64,000 nt of DNA from Rickettsiales bacterium. Its GTDB lineage: Bacteria > Pseudomonadota > Alphaproteobacteria > G027485855. Of this stretch, positions 25,813 to 34,400 are shown in pieces (position 1 is the stretch's first letter; every line of letters starts with the position of its first letter). The DNA is taken from the NCBI GenBank assembly GCA_027485855.1, contig JAIXQD010000019.1, positions 242,153 through 306,152 on the forward strand, written 5' to 3'. The position numbers and the translations under genes are program-made. Below the pieces are notes generated by a model. It ran no database searches and had not been told where the DNA came from. It worked only from the letters and a program-made list of their open reading frames with translations.

Positions 25813-25852
25813 GCATTGATAACAATTAACGGTTGTGTTAGTTTTTAGCATG
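25813..25852 (+). repeat. 40-bp direct repeat, copy 2 (upstream of family B copy 2)
   Basis: The block is identical over 40 bp to 25074-25113, again ending in the start codon of a family B gene. Identity at the nucleotide level in an otherwise diverged pair indicates recent duplication or gene conversion of the upstream region. Confidence 0.85.
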
Positions 25853-26365
25853 CAAGAATTATTGCCAAACCAACTCAAGGGCGGCCTAAGCCTTACCAAA
25901 CAGATTATAGTTGCCCGCCGCATCAGCGACTGGCCGAAGGGCTTTGTCAAATTTATAAAAATATACCTTGTACTGCTAAATCTGATTGCAGCTTTTGGCA
26001 CACCCATCTTCTTTAAGGAAATCGGCTGCGGCGAAGTAATTGGCGGTGACCGCTATCCCTGTATCACAGATGGAGGTGGGTTGCTTACGCATGTATATAG
26101 CATATTGTTTGTTTTATACGGTGTTCATTTTATAATTATCTACCCCGTTATAATTTTATTTGCAGCATTATTTTTCCTTGCCTCTAAACCTTTATTCGCG
26201 GCTGTTTCTGCGTTTTTAATTCTAGGGCTTTTTGTAGCATTCGCTTTTTACAATGCGCTGTTCAGGTTTTTTCTGATTATGCTTTTTATTTGCTTTTTTT
26301 GGCTGGCCGTATCACCAGTGCTACATATTTTGTTTCAGCTCTTGGATATTAGTGTTTTTAAGTAA
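25850..26365 (+). CDS. Family B small membrane protein, copy 2
   Basis: The protein has 171 residues from the ATG at 25850. It shares LLPNQLKGGLSLTKQIIVAR.SDWPKGFVKF with copy 1, then a membrane helix, the two-cysteine segment (EIGCGEVIGGDRYPCITDG) and further hydrophobic segments. It differs from copy 1 mainly in its C-terminal half. It is preceded by an N-terminal remnant of a cargo-2-like gene and followed by the intact cargo protein 2 gene. Confidence 0.65.
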   Translation: MQELLPNQLKGGLSLTKQIIVARRISDWPKGFVKFIKIYLVLLNLIAAFGTPIFFKEIGCGEVIGGDRYPCITDGGGLLTHVYSILFVLYGVHFIIIYPVIILFAALFFLASKPLFAAVSAFLILGLFVAFAFYNALFRFFLIMLFICFFWLAVSPVLHILFQLLDISVFK

Positions 26366-26491
26366 GTTTGGTTGGCCAGGTTTTAATAGTTTTCATCTAT
26401 TCGCCAGAAACGCACTCAGCCAACCTTAGCTTACCGATGCTGCATCTTTGCATGCGACTAAAAGCTCCTCTACTTTAATGGAGGCTCACCC

Positions 26492-27229
26492 ATGAGCAAC
26501 AGCAAACTACCAAATCTCCAAGCTAATACAGCAGTCGCCCATGAGACGTCAGCTTGGCTGTCTGGATGGGGCTTTGGGTTGGCAAGTGAATTGTTGTTTC
26601 ACTATTTGTATGGCAAAGGCTCCCCGATGGAGCTTAACTATGAAGAATTACTAAGCCACCCCATCGTGCAGTTATCACACTATCTATTACAAAGACGCAT
26701 AAAAAAAGCGGTTGAATTAAAAGCCACAGGCATGCGTAACGACACAGTTTTAAGTGTAGAAGCAGCTGATATATCGCCGCCACATAAAGAAGGTAATGGG
26801 CTACCCTATAGCTTTGTTGAGTCCTACTATCTTGGTTGGGTGCCATTTACGCGAGCCATGGATTTAGCAGGCGCTGTAGGCACAGCAAATATTTCAGCCG
26901 ATCCACAAATTATTATAACCAAACATAGAGGCCACATAAAACTAAGCGGTACAGTAAACTACGAGTTTCACGACTATTATGATTTTGACTTATTAAAGCC
27001 TGAAATAAATGCTGATATGTGGAGCAAAATTAGAATAGGCGGTGAAAATGCTGCTCGCCAAGCTTTTGGTTTTATAGCCAGTGGATGGGCTACGTTTAAC
27101 CCGATTGATTTGACTTCGGGCAACATGATGGATTTCTCGGAGCTTGATGATTTACAAAAATATGGCATGGCGGCCAATTTTGAAATCACCAGCAACATCC
27201 ATACAGAATTGGCTGAGGATTATTTTTAA
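26492..27229 (+). CDS. Cargo protein 2 (putative toxin-like, D-x-Y-D-F motif)
   Basis: The 245-residue protein starts at the ATG at 26492 (GGAGG site). The N-terminal 120 residues are largely helical, without a signal peptide. The segment ITKHRGHIKLSGTVNYEFHD then YYDFD, near residues 145-170, parallels IKHGGVLTEGSISFEIRD in cargo protein 1. The C-terminal GMAANFEITSN parallels KMAAQFTVVSE. The two are thus distant homologues, each embedded beside a different family of membrane proteins. It is flanked by family B copies 2 and 3. The D-x-Y-D element is compatible with colicin M-like chemistry but lacks the His-Arg of that motif. Toxin function is inference. Confidence 0.6.
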   Translation: MSNSKLPNLQANTAVAHETSAWLSGWGFGLASELLFHYLYGKGSPMELNYEELLSHPIVQLSHYLLQRRIKKAVELKATGMRNDTVLSVEAADISPPHKEGNGLPYSFVESYYLGWVPFTRAMDLAGAVGTANISADPQIIITKHRGHIKLSGTVNYEFHDYYDFDLLKPEINADMWSKIRIGGENAARQAFGFIASGWATFNPIDLTSGNMMDFSELDDLQKYGMAANFEITSNIHTELAEDYF

Positions 27230-27296
27230 GCCTCAGCGCATAACGTTATGCTATTGTTATGTTGACAGCAACCCTTGGTTGTCCTAGCCTTTTGCT

Positions 27297-27770
27297 ATGC
27301 AACAAGCACCAAGCAAGTTTAGGCGCGCCCTAAGTTCGACCAAACAAATTATAACTGCCCGCCGCCCCAGCGATTGGCCGAAAGGCTCTATAAAATTTGT
27401 AAATATATATATTGTTGCGCTGCATTTAATTACCATTTGCGGCGGTCTAGCATTCTCTTCCGATTTAGACTGCGACAAAATTATTGGTAGCTTAAGTGCA
27501 CACTGCAACTGGATCGCAGACAAAAAACCCCAAAGTGTTAAAGGCGTCATTGATTTATTGTACATCGTTCACCCTTTTATCTTTTACATTTTTTCTTTAA
27601 TAGCTTTTTTTGCACTTACCGACGGCCCCTTTTTGTCTAATATTACTTTTTTTCTTGTCATTGCGTCTTTTGTGGCTTTCTCATTTTACAACGCCCTGTG
27701 CAGGCTTCTTCTTGCCATATTCGTTATCAGCACGGTCTGGAGTTTTTTACCGGGCTTTCTGATTAAGTAA
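27297..27770 (+). CDS. Family B small membrane protein, copy 3
   Basis: The 157-residue protein starts MQQAPSKFRRALSSTKQII, sharing TKQIITARRPSDWPKG.IKFVNIY with copies 1 and 2. A membrane helix, a cysteine-containing segment (DLDCDKIIGS, HCNW) and two more hydrophobic segments follow. It directly follows intact cargo protein 2, so 26492-27770 is the only complete cargo-2/family-B unit. The upstream region is a diverged version of the 40-bp repeat seen before copies 1 and 2. Confidence 0.63.
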   Translation: MQQAPSKFRRALSSTKQIITARRPSDWPKGSIKFVNIYIVALHLITICGGLAFSSDLDCDKIIGSLSAHCNWIADKKPQSVKGVIDLLYIVHPFIFYIFSLIAFFALTDGPFLSNITFFLVIASFVAFSFYNALCRLLLAIFVISTVWSFLPGFLIK

Positions 27771-27788
27771 TTTTTTAGCAAAAGCTTA

Positions 27789-27848
27789 GCGGCCAATTTT
27801 AAAATTACCAGCAACATCCATACAGAAATGGCCGAAGATTATTTTTAA
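27789..27848 (+). pseudogene. C-terminal remnant of a cargo-2-like gene
   Basis: Nineteen codons and a stop encode AANFKITSNIHTEMAEDYF, nearly identical to the last residues of cargo protein 2 (AANFEITSNIHTELAEDYF); only a few bases differ. There is no start. It marks the end of a deleted cargo-2-like gene and the 3' edge of the cargo insertion, 30 bases before the tape-measure gene. Confidence 0.8.
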
Positions 27849-27878
27849 ACGCCGCATTTTTTGCCAAAGGAGCTAATC

Positions 27879-28520
27879 ATGACACAAACAAACAACCCCA
27901 TAAACATCAACAACGAAAAAACCCAGCAGCAATTTGCCGATATTGACCGGCGCATTGCCAGCACCAAAGCCAAAGCTGAAAACATATTATCGCCGCTGCA
28001 AAAATGGAGCAGCAGCCTTAACAACACACTTGAGAACAGATTATCCAAAAGCCTTGATGGGCTTATACGCAAGGGCCGCAGCCTTGAGGATGTGCTCAGT
28101 AGCGCCAGAAGCGAGCTTACGCAAACCGCCCTGCGCCTTGGCGTTATTAACCCCTTGCAACAAGCACTGGCGGGTTTTAGCGGCGCCGTTTTTTCGGGCA
28201 ATAATAAGAACACCGCCAGCCCTGCGCAAAGCGGGCTTGATCGATTTTTAAGCGGTCTTTTGGGCAATTTTTTTGGCGGCATGCGCGCTGCTGGCGGGCC
28301 CGTTGGCACAGGTCGTGCCTATATGGTGGGCGAGCGCGGGCCCGAGCTGTTTGTGCCGAGTGCGGCGGGGCGCATTGTGCCGCATGGCGCCAGCGGCAAT
28401 GCGGCGGCGCAGATTACCATTAATATTCAAACACCCAACCCGCAAAGCTTTGCGCAAAGCCAAGGGCAAATTGCCGCAGCCTTGCTTGATGCCGTGCGCC
28501 GCGGGCAACGAACCCGATAA
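27879..28520 (+). CDS. Short tape-measure-like tail protein (GTA g11 type)
   Basis: The protein has 213 residues from the ATG at 27879 (AAAGGAG site). The N-terminal half is helical. The C-terminal half carries the GTA g11 signature: AGGPVGTGRAYMVGERGPEL, followed by a FVPSAAGRIVPHG stretch and a basic QGQIAAALLDAVRRGQR end. It fits the short tail of GTA-like particles. In the GTA order this gene follows the tail chaperones, but here it precedes the major tail gene. A strong intrinsic terminator follows its stop. Confidence 0.82.
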   Translation: MTQTNNPININNEKTQQQFADIDRRIASTKAKAENILSPLQKWSSSLNNTLENRLSKSLDGLIRKGRSLEDVLSSARSELTQTALRLGVINPLQQALAGFSGAVFSGNNKNTASPAQSGLDRFLSGLLGNFFGGMRAAGGPVGTGRAYMVGERGPELFVPSAAGRIVPHGASGNAAAQITINIQTPNPQSFAQSQGQIAAALLDAVRRGQRTR

Positions 28521-28549
28521 TTCAAGTTTTTAATCCTATTACCCACAGC

Positions 28550-28573
28550 ACCCGCCTTATGGCGGGTTTTTTT
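28550..28573 (+). terminator. Intrinsic terminator inside the tail operon
   Basis: The stem ACCCGCC/GGCGGGT (28550-28556 with 28561-28567) closes a 4-base loop and is followed by six further T residues. This textbook rho-independent terminator lies 30 bases after the tape-measure stop and 34 bases before the major tail gene. It would separate the head, cargo and tape-measure genes from the tail genes unless transcripts read through. Confidence 0.88.
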
Positions 28574-28606
28574 GTAACAACGCACACCCAACAAAGGAGC
28601 ACCCCC

Positions 28607-29023
28607 ATGACCAGCAACGCCAAATCGGGCCGGTTATTTTTATTACGCGATGGCAGCGGCGGCAGCGCGCCCGTTATTGCCGCATTGCGCAGCACCAGCT
28701 TTACTATTTCGGGCGATAGTGTGGATGTAACCGACAAAGACAGCCCCAGCCAGTTTCGTGAATTGCTCAGCGGCGCGGGCGTGGTGAGTGTGTCAATCAG
28801 TGCCAGCGGCCTTTTGCATGGCAACAGCCAAACACATACGCTGATTACGCGCACGCTTAATCGCAGCGGCAATGTTTATCGGCTAGAATTTGACAATGGC
28901 GATGTGCTGGAAGGCAGCTTCCAGATTGTCAATTTTGAAGCCAGCGGCCAATACGACAAAGAGCAGACCTATAATATCAGCCTTGAAAGTGCGGGCGCCA
29001 TAACCTTTACCGCGGCGGCCTAA
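28607..29023 (+). CDS. Major tail tube protein (TP901-1 family, GTA g9)
   Basis: The protein has 138 residues from the ATG at 28607 (AAAGGAG site). Family features: a beta-rich fold with GRLFLLRDGSGG, RSTSFTISGDSVDVTDKDS, FRELLSGAGVVSVSISASG and FQIVNFEASGQYDKEQTYNI, as in TP901-1-type major tail proteins. It polymerises into the tail tube. It is the first gene after the internal terminator, so it may have its own promoter in the short gap, but none is clear. Confidence 0.9.
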   Translation: MTSNAKSGRLFLLRDGSGGSAPVIAALRSTSFTISGDSVDVTDKDSPSQFRELLSGAGVVSVSISASGLLHGNSQTHTLITRTLNRSGNVYRLEFDNGDVLEGSFQIVNFEASGQYDKEQTYNISLESAGAITFTAAA

Positions 29024-29024
29024 A

Positions 29025-29348
29025 ATGAATACGCATCGTGGCGAAGTTATTCTTCATTATGGTGGCCAGGCTTTGTGTTTGCGGCCAACTTTTGCCGCCC
29101 TTGCCGAAATTGAGGGCGAGCTCAACACCGGCATTATTGCTTTAGCCAAACGCATGGCCACGGGTGATGCCACCCAGCGCGACATGCTGGCCGTGCTGCA
29201 AGCGGGTTTACGGGCCACAGCAACAAGCGCACCCAAGCCTGATGTGCTTTTTCAAGATTTGGGCTTGGCGCTTATTCAAGAAAACTGTTTGCAGTTTTTG
29301 CTGAATGCGCTTTCGGGCGCGCAGAACAGCCAACAGTTGAGCGAGTAA
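29025..29348 (+). CDS. GTA g10-like tail assembly protein
   Basis: The 107-residue protein has the g10 family start RGEVILHYGGQALCLRPTFAALAEIE, then a helical remainder. In GTA-like clusters this gene and the next encode tail assembly chaperones. It begins one base after the major tail stop codon and ends directly at the start of the next gene, in the standard g9-g10-g10.1 order. Confidence 0.85.
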   Translation: MNTHRGEVILHYGGQALCLRPTFAALAEIEGELNTGIIALAKRMATGDATQRDMLAVLQAGLRATATSAPKPDVLFQDLGLALIQENCLQFLLNALSGAQNSQQLSE

Positions 29349-29579
29349 ATGACACAGCATTTTCCGTGGCAGCAGATTCAACAAGCCGCCATGGGTGCGT
29401 TGCTGTGGCCGCCAGCGATATTTTGGGCCGCAACCCCGCCCGAATTATGGCTAGCACTGCAAGGCTGGCAAAAAGCGCACGGCATGCACACAGATACGCC
29501 CGCCGAGGATTTGCATGCACTAAAAGCCATGCTGCAAGCGGCCGAGGCCAAACAACAAGAGGTGACCCATGAGTTTTGA
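29349..29579 (+). CDS. Phage tail assembly chaperone (GTA g10.1 type)
   Basis: The 76-residue protein has FPWQQIQQAAMGALLWPPAIFWAATPPELWLAL, the hallmark of the small tail chaperone family next to GTA g10 (rcc01693 type). The ATG follows the previous stop codon immediately. Its 3' end overlaps the next gene by 11 bases, suggesting translational coupling. Confidence 0.85.
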   Translation: MTQHFPWQQIQQAAMGALLWPPAIFWAATPPELWLALQGWQKAHGMHTDTPAEDLHALKAMLQAAEAKQQEVTHEF

Positions 29580-30195
29580 TGATGTACGCCTGCCGCTGCG
29601 TGTTGGTTTTGGCACTAGCGGCGGCCCGGCTTTTTCAACCGATATTGTGCAGATTGATGGCGGCTATGAGCGGCGCAATCAAAACTGGGCGCAAGCGCGG
29701 CGCAAATATGATGCCGCCACCGGCTTGCGCACTCTTGCTGATGCCGCAACCTTGCAGGCGTTTTTTTTAGCGCGGGCGGGCAAAGCGCGCGGCTTTCGTT
29801 TAAAAGATTGGAGCGATTTTACCAGCGCCAGCAATGGCCTTGGCAGTGCGGCATTTACCGACCAAAATATTGGCACCGGCAATGGCACCACCACACAATT
29901 TCAACTGCGCAAAAATTATAGCAGCGGCAACATCACGCACCAAAGGCAAATCAGCAAGCCTGTTTCAGGCACAGTGCTGATTGGGCTTAATGGCGTTTTG
30001 CAAAATAGCGGCTGGAGCATAGACCACAATAGCGGCCTTATTACTTTTGCCAGCGCACCAAGCGCGGGCGTGAGCATTACGGCGGGGTTTGAGTTTGATG
30101 TGCCGGTGCGTTTTGACACCGACCAACTAAGCCTGAATGTTGAGAATTTTGCTTTGGCCAGTGTGCAAATACCTCTTGTTGAAATACGGATATAG
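29569..30195 (+). CDS. Distal tail protein (DUF2460, GTA g12)
   Basis: The 208-residue protein begins FDDVRLPLRVGFGTSGGP and contains RRKYDAATGLRTLADAATLQ, FFLARAGKARGFRLKDWSDF and a C-terminal LNVENFALASVQIPLVEIRI. This matches the DUF2460 family, which forms the distal tail ring in GTA particles. It overlaps the chaperone gene and is followed 2 bases later by the DUF2163 gene. Confidence 0.9.
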   Translation: MSFDDVRLPLRVGFGTSGGPAFSTDIVQIDGGYERRNQNWAQARRKYDAATGLRTLADAATLQAFFLARAGKARGFRLKDWSDFTSASNGLGSAAFTDQNIGTGNGTTTQFQLRKNYSSGNITHQRQISKPVSGTVLIGLNGVLQNSGWSIDHNSGLITFASAPSAGVSITAGFEFDVPVRFDTDQLSLNVENFALASVQIPLVEIRI

Positions 30196-30197
30196 CC

Positions 30198-31043
30198 ATG
30201 CGCGATGTATCGGCTGCTTTAGCGCAGCATCTTGAGCAAGAGCTGAGCCACCTTGCTTATTTGCTTAAAATCACTCGCCTTGATGGGCAGGTGCTGGGCT
30301 TTACCACACATGACCAGCGCATCAGTATCGATACGACCGACTATTTGCCCAGCAACAGTTTGGCGCTGTCATCGCTTGAGAGCGGCGCCGATCTTGCCAC
30401 AGACAACCTTGAGCTGGCCGGCATTTTAGAGAGCGCGGCAATAAATGATGCCGATATTGCCGCGGGCCGCTATGACCAAGCACGGGTTGATATTTTTGTG
30501 TGCAACTGGGCCGATTTAAGTATGGGCACTATGCAATTAAAGCGCGGCTGGCTGGGCGAAATCACCCGCGATGGCCCGCGCTACAAGGCCGAATTGCGCG
30601 GCTTTATCGATGCCATTCAGCAGCCCTTTGGCGTGTTTATCACGCCTGAATGCCGGCATAATTTGGGTGATAGCGCCTGTGGGGTTGCACTTGCGGCGCA
30701 TATGGTTGCCGGCACTGTTACGGCCAGCAGCACGCTCTATAGTTTTACCGATAGCACCCGCACCGAAGCTGCAGGTATTTTTTCTTATGGGCGGCTGACG
30801 TGGCTGAGCGGTGAAAATGCCGGCACCACCATTGAAATAAAGCAGCATGCCGCAGGTGGCGTATTTACTTTATGGCTGCCCATGACTGCGCCCATAGCAG
30901 TTGGCGATACTTATAGCCTCGTTGCGGGCTGCGATAAAACTTTAGCCACATGCGCCGGGCGCTTTAACAATGCGCTTAATTTTGGCGGCTTTCCGCATTT
31001 ACCCGGTGTTGACCGCATCTATGATTATCCGGACAGCAAATGA
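30198..31043 (+). CDS. Baseplate hub protein (DUF2163, GTA g13)
   Basis: The 281-residue protein shows the DUF2163 pattern: LAYLLKITRLDGQVLGFTTHD near the N-terminus, ITRDGPRYKAELRGFIDAIQ, FGVFITPECRHNLGDSACG, and the C-terminal CDKTLATCAGRFNNALNFGG-type cysteine motif. In GTA particles this protein contributes to the hub and has an iron-sulfur-type cysteine cluster in related tails. Its last 4 bases overlap the peptidase gene. Confidence 0.9.
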   Translation: MRDVSAALAQHLEQELSHLAYLLKITRLDGQVLGFTTHDQRISIDTTDYLPSNSLALSSLESGADLATDNLELAGILESAAINDADIAAGRYDQARVDIFVCNWADLSMGTMQLKRGWLGEITRDGPRYKAELRGFIDAIQQPFGVFITPECRHNLGDSACGVALAAHMVAGTVTASSTLYSFTDSTRTEAAGIFSYGRLTWLSGENAGTTIEIKQHAAGGVFTLWLPMTAPIAVGDTYSLVAGCDKTLATCAGRFNNALNFGGFPHLPGVDRIYDYPDSK

Positions 31044-31459
31044 GCCATCTAATAATATCACCCATAATTGCTGTGGCGCGCACCTATATTGGCACGCCCT
31101 ATCATCATCAAGGACGGCAACCACAAATTGGCCTTGATTGCTTGGGCGTGGTGGTGTGCGCGCTGCGTGCTTGTGGCTATAGCGTGAACGACCAAACCGA
31201 TTATACGCAAAGCCCCAATGGCGCGCATATGCTTGCATCCATTCGCGCCCATGCAGTAGGCGAGCGGCCACGGCATTACCCCCCGCAAGCGGGTGATTTG
31301 CTGCTGTTTAGGTTTAATCAGCAGCCGCAGCACTGTGCCTTAGCCACAGGTGACGGGCAGATGATTCATGCTTATGCGCCGCAAGGCAGCGTGGTTGAAA
31401 GCCGCTTATCGGCCAGCTGGCAAAGTCGGCTGCTGCATATTTTTTATTTGAAGGATTAA
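31040..31459 (+). CDS. NlpC/P60 tail-tip peptidase (GTA g14)
   Basis: The 139-residue protein has the catalytic cysteine in GLDCLGVV and histidine in QHCALATGDGQMIHAY, in the NlpC/P60 order. In GTA and related tails it cleaves cell-wall peptides during DNA entry. It overlaps the DUF2163 gene start-to-stop and precedes the large tip protein, in the canonical order. Confidence 0.9.
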   Translation: MSHLIISPIIAVARTYIGTPYHHQGRQPQIGLDCLGVVVCALRACGYSVNDQTDYTQSPNGAHMLASIRAHAVGERPRHYPPQAGDLLLFRFNQQPQHCALATGDGQMIHAYAPQGSVVESRLSASWQSRLLHIFYLKD

Positions 31460-31463
31460 ACAC

Positions 31464-34400
31464 ATGGCAGTGATTGCTCTTACCGCTGCAGGCTCGGCCG
31501 TTGGCGGCAGCCTGTTTACGGGCGTTGTGGCGAGTGCGCTTGGGGCCGCCGCTGGTGGCTATTTGGGCAGCATGCTTGGCAGCAGCATTGATAATGCTAT
31601 TTTTGGTGCGCCTGTAGTTGGCCGTGGTGCGCGGCTTGATAATTTGCGCGTGCAAGATAGCCGCTATGGCGCGGCGCTGCCTTTGCTATATGGCACCATG
31701 CGCCTTGCCGGACAAATGATTTGGGCCAGCCCCATTCGCGAAACCGTAGTGCGCGAGAATGCGGGCGGTGGCGGCAAAGGCGGTGGTGGTGGCAGCAGCG
31801 GCACTGTTGAAAAATATTACTACGATGTGCATTTAGCTGTGGCCTTAGCGCAAGGGCCCGTCAGCGAAATACGCCGCATTTGGGCCGATAGTAAAATCAT
31901 CTACGATGAGGGTTGGATTGCGGGCTATGTGCAAGATGCGCGCATTTACCATGGCAGCAACAGCCAAAACCCCGACACACTGATAGAAGCCTTTGAAGGC
32001 AGCGCTAACACGCCCGCTTATCGCGGCGTGGCCTATATTGTGATTGAGGGCTTGCAGCTGCGGCATTTTGGCAATCGTGTGCCGAATATCACCTTTGAGC
32101 TTTGCGGCACAGCGCCCAGCAGCACAGCGCAGCTCGCGAGCACTGCCACGGGCGCCGATATTGCCAGCGGCGACAATATGCAGCCGCAGCCCTTAGCGCT
32201 GTCTGATAACGAATATGTTATCGTGCAATATACTGCGGCCACGCCCACCACCGGCGAGATTATTATAAAGCATTATGGGCTCACTGATGCCGCGCCAGCG
32301 GAGCTCAGCACGGTGAGCAGCACGGTGCTAAATAGTCGCAATGATCTTGGCATTGCTCTTAGCCCCGATCGGCGCTGGCTGCTTTGCTATAGCAACAGCC
32401 TGAACGACATGCTGCTTTACGATACGCAAACGCGCAGCTTTGGCGCGGTGCTGACGCCCAACCCCGATGCACCGCTCGACCGCGTGGCGGCCTGGCTGAA
32501 TAATGATATTGTTCTTGTGGCGGGCGCCGGCACAATAGATTGCTTAAAGCCCTATCGCCGCGTCGGCAAAGACCTGTTGCCCCTGCCCGCCAGCAATGGC
32601 TGGGCGGGCGCGGCCGAATTATGGCCCGATGGCGCCTTACAACGACGCAGCGATAACAGCCTTGCCGCTTTCGCCTTTGATGTGGTGAATGATATTTACT
32701 ATGCGCAAAATTTAAGCTGGCAAAATGACCAGTTGGTGCAAGGGGCGCTGTTAAGCCTGCCAGCGTCAATCAGCGGTTACATAACACAGCGCATTATCCG
32801 CAGCTTGGGTGCGGGCGAATATTTGCGGCTCGAACTTAACGCCAGCATCTATTATTTTTCAACTTTAGTGCTGAACAACAACGCCCTTATAGAAACGCGC
32901 CTGCCACAAATTGTGCCGCTCACGCCTGGCTTTACGCAGATGGATATCCAAACCATTGCCGCTCAGCGTTTTATGCTGCTTTCGGTTGACGACACAAAAA
33001 TATACACCGCCACGATTGAACTGACGCCAACAGGCTTTAGCATTTTGCAAGATTGGCAAGAGCTGGGCACGCTGCCCGGCATTGGCTTTGTTACGGGCCG
33101 ATTTTGTCGTATCACTGGGCAGCGCCTGCTGGCCTATATTTACTCTGGCTTGCAAATGTGGCTCACGGATTGTCGCTTTGCCAAAAATGGCAGCAGCCTT
33201 GCCCATATTGTTGGCGATATTTTGCAACGTGCTGGCTATGCCCCAAGCGAGATTGATGTAACCGCCCTGCAAAACACCAATATGCGCGGCCTGTTGCTGA
33301 GCGATGCAAGCACCGCCAGAGCCGCGCTAGAGCCACTGCGCGCCAAAGCGCCTTTCGACCTTATCGAACATGGCGGTATTTTGCGCGCGCGCTTACAGCA
33401 GGAAAGCCACGATATAACTATCGCGCCAACCGAGCTGCGCTGTGCCACTGAAGGCGAGACCTTACCGGCGGCACTCACTATTCGCCGCACACAAGAGCGC
33501 GAATTACCGCACGAGCTGGTGCTCGATTACATTGACGATAGCCGCGATTATCTGCCGGGCAGTCAAAGGGCGCGGCGACAAGCGGGCATGGCGCTGGCGG
33601 TAAATAAAGTATCGCTGCCCATGGCACTGAGTGCCACCGAGGCCAAGCAGCTCGCCGAGCAGCAGCTTTTTAACAGCTGGCTTTTGCGTAATCGCTATGA
33701 GTTTAGCTTGTCGCGCCGCTACCTCATGCTTGAGGCGGGCGATGTTGTCAGCATAAATGGGCAAAAACTGCGCTTACAGCAAATCACCCAAGCGGGGCAA
33801 ATTTTGCGCTGTGTGGCCGCGCCCATTGCCGATTTAACCCTGAGCAGCACAGCCAATGCCGAGAGTGGCAACAAAGCGCAAGATAGTTTGTTTTTAGCCA
33901 CACCTGCCGATACCCGCGCACAAATTTTAGATATTCCGCTACTGCGCGATGAAGATGACCAAGCCGGCTTTTATGTAACGCTGTTTGGCGCAGGGGGGTG
34001 GCGCGGCGGCAGCCTGTTGCGCGCACTCGATGGGCAAAGCTTCAGCACGATTGCGCAAAGTAACATTGCCCCCATTGCCGGACAGGCGATGACGGCTTTG
34101 CCCGATGGCCCCACAGCCTTTTACGATAATGCCAACAGCGTGCAAATCAGCCTGAATGGCGGTGAGCTTAACAACGTGGCCGAGCTGGCTTTGCTGTCGG
34201 GCGCCAATACTGCGCTGTTGGGCGATGAGATTATTCAATTTCGCCAAGCTGTTTTATTAGCGCCCGGACTTTATGAGCTGCGCTCATTGCTGCGCGGCAG
34301 GCGGGGCACTGAGTGGGCCACCAGCACGCATAATGTGGGCGAGAAATTTGTGCTGCTATCGGCAGGCGGTGTGCAATTTACCGCAGCTCATTTTAGCGAT

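Noticed and set aside
20665..27848. Diversity-generating retroelement, suggested by mosaic genes in a phage cluster
   Set aside because: No reverse transcriptase gene or template/variable repeat pair with adenine-directed changes was seen.
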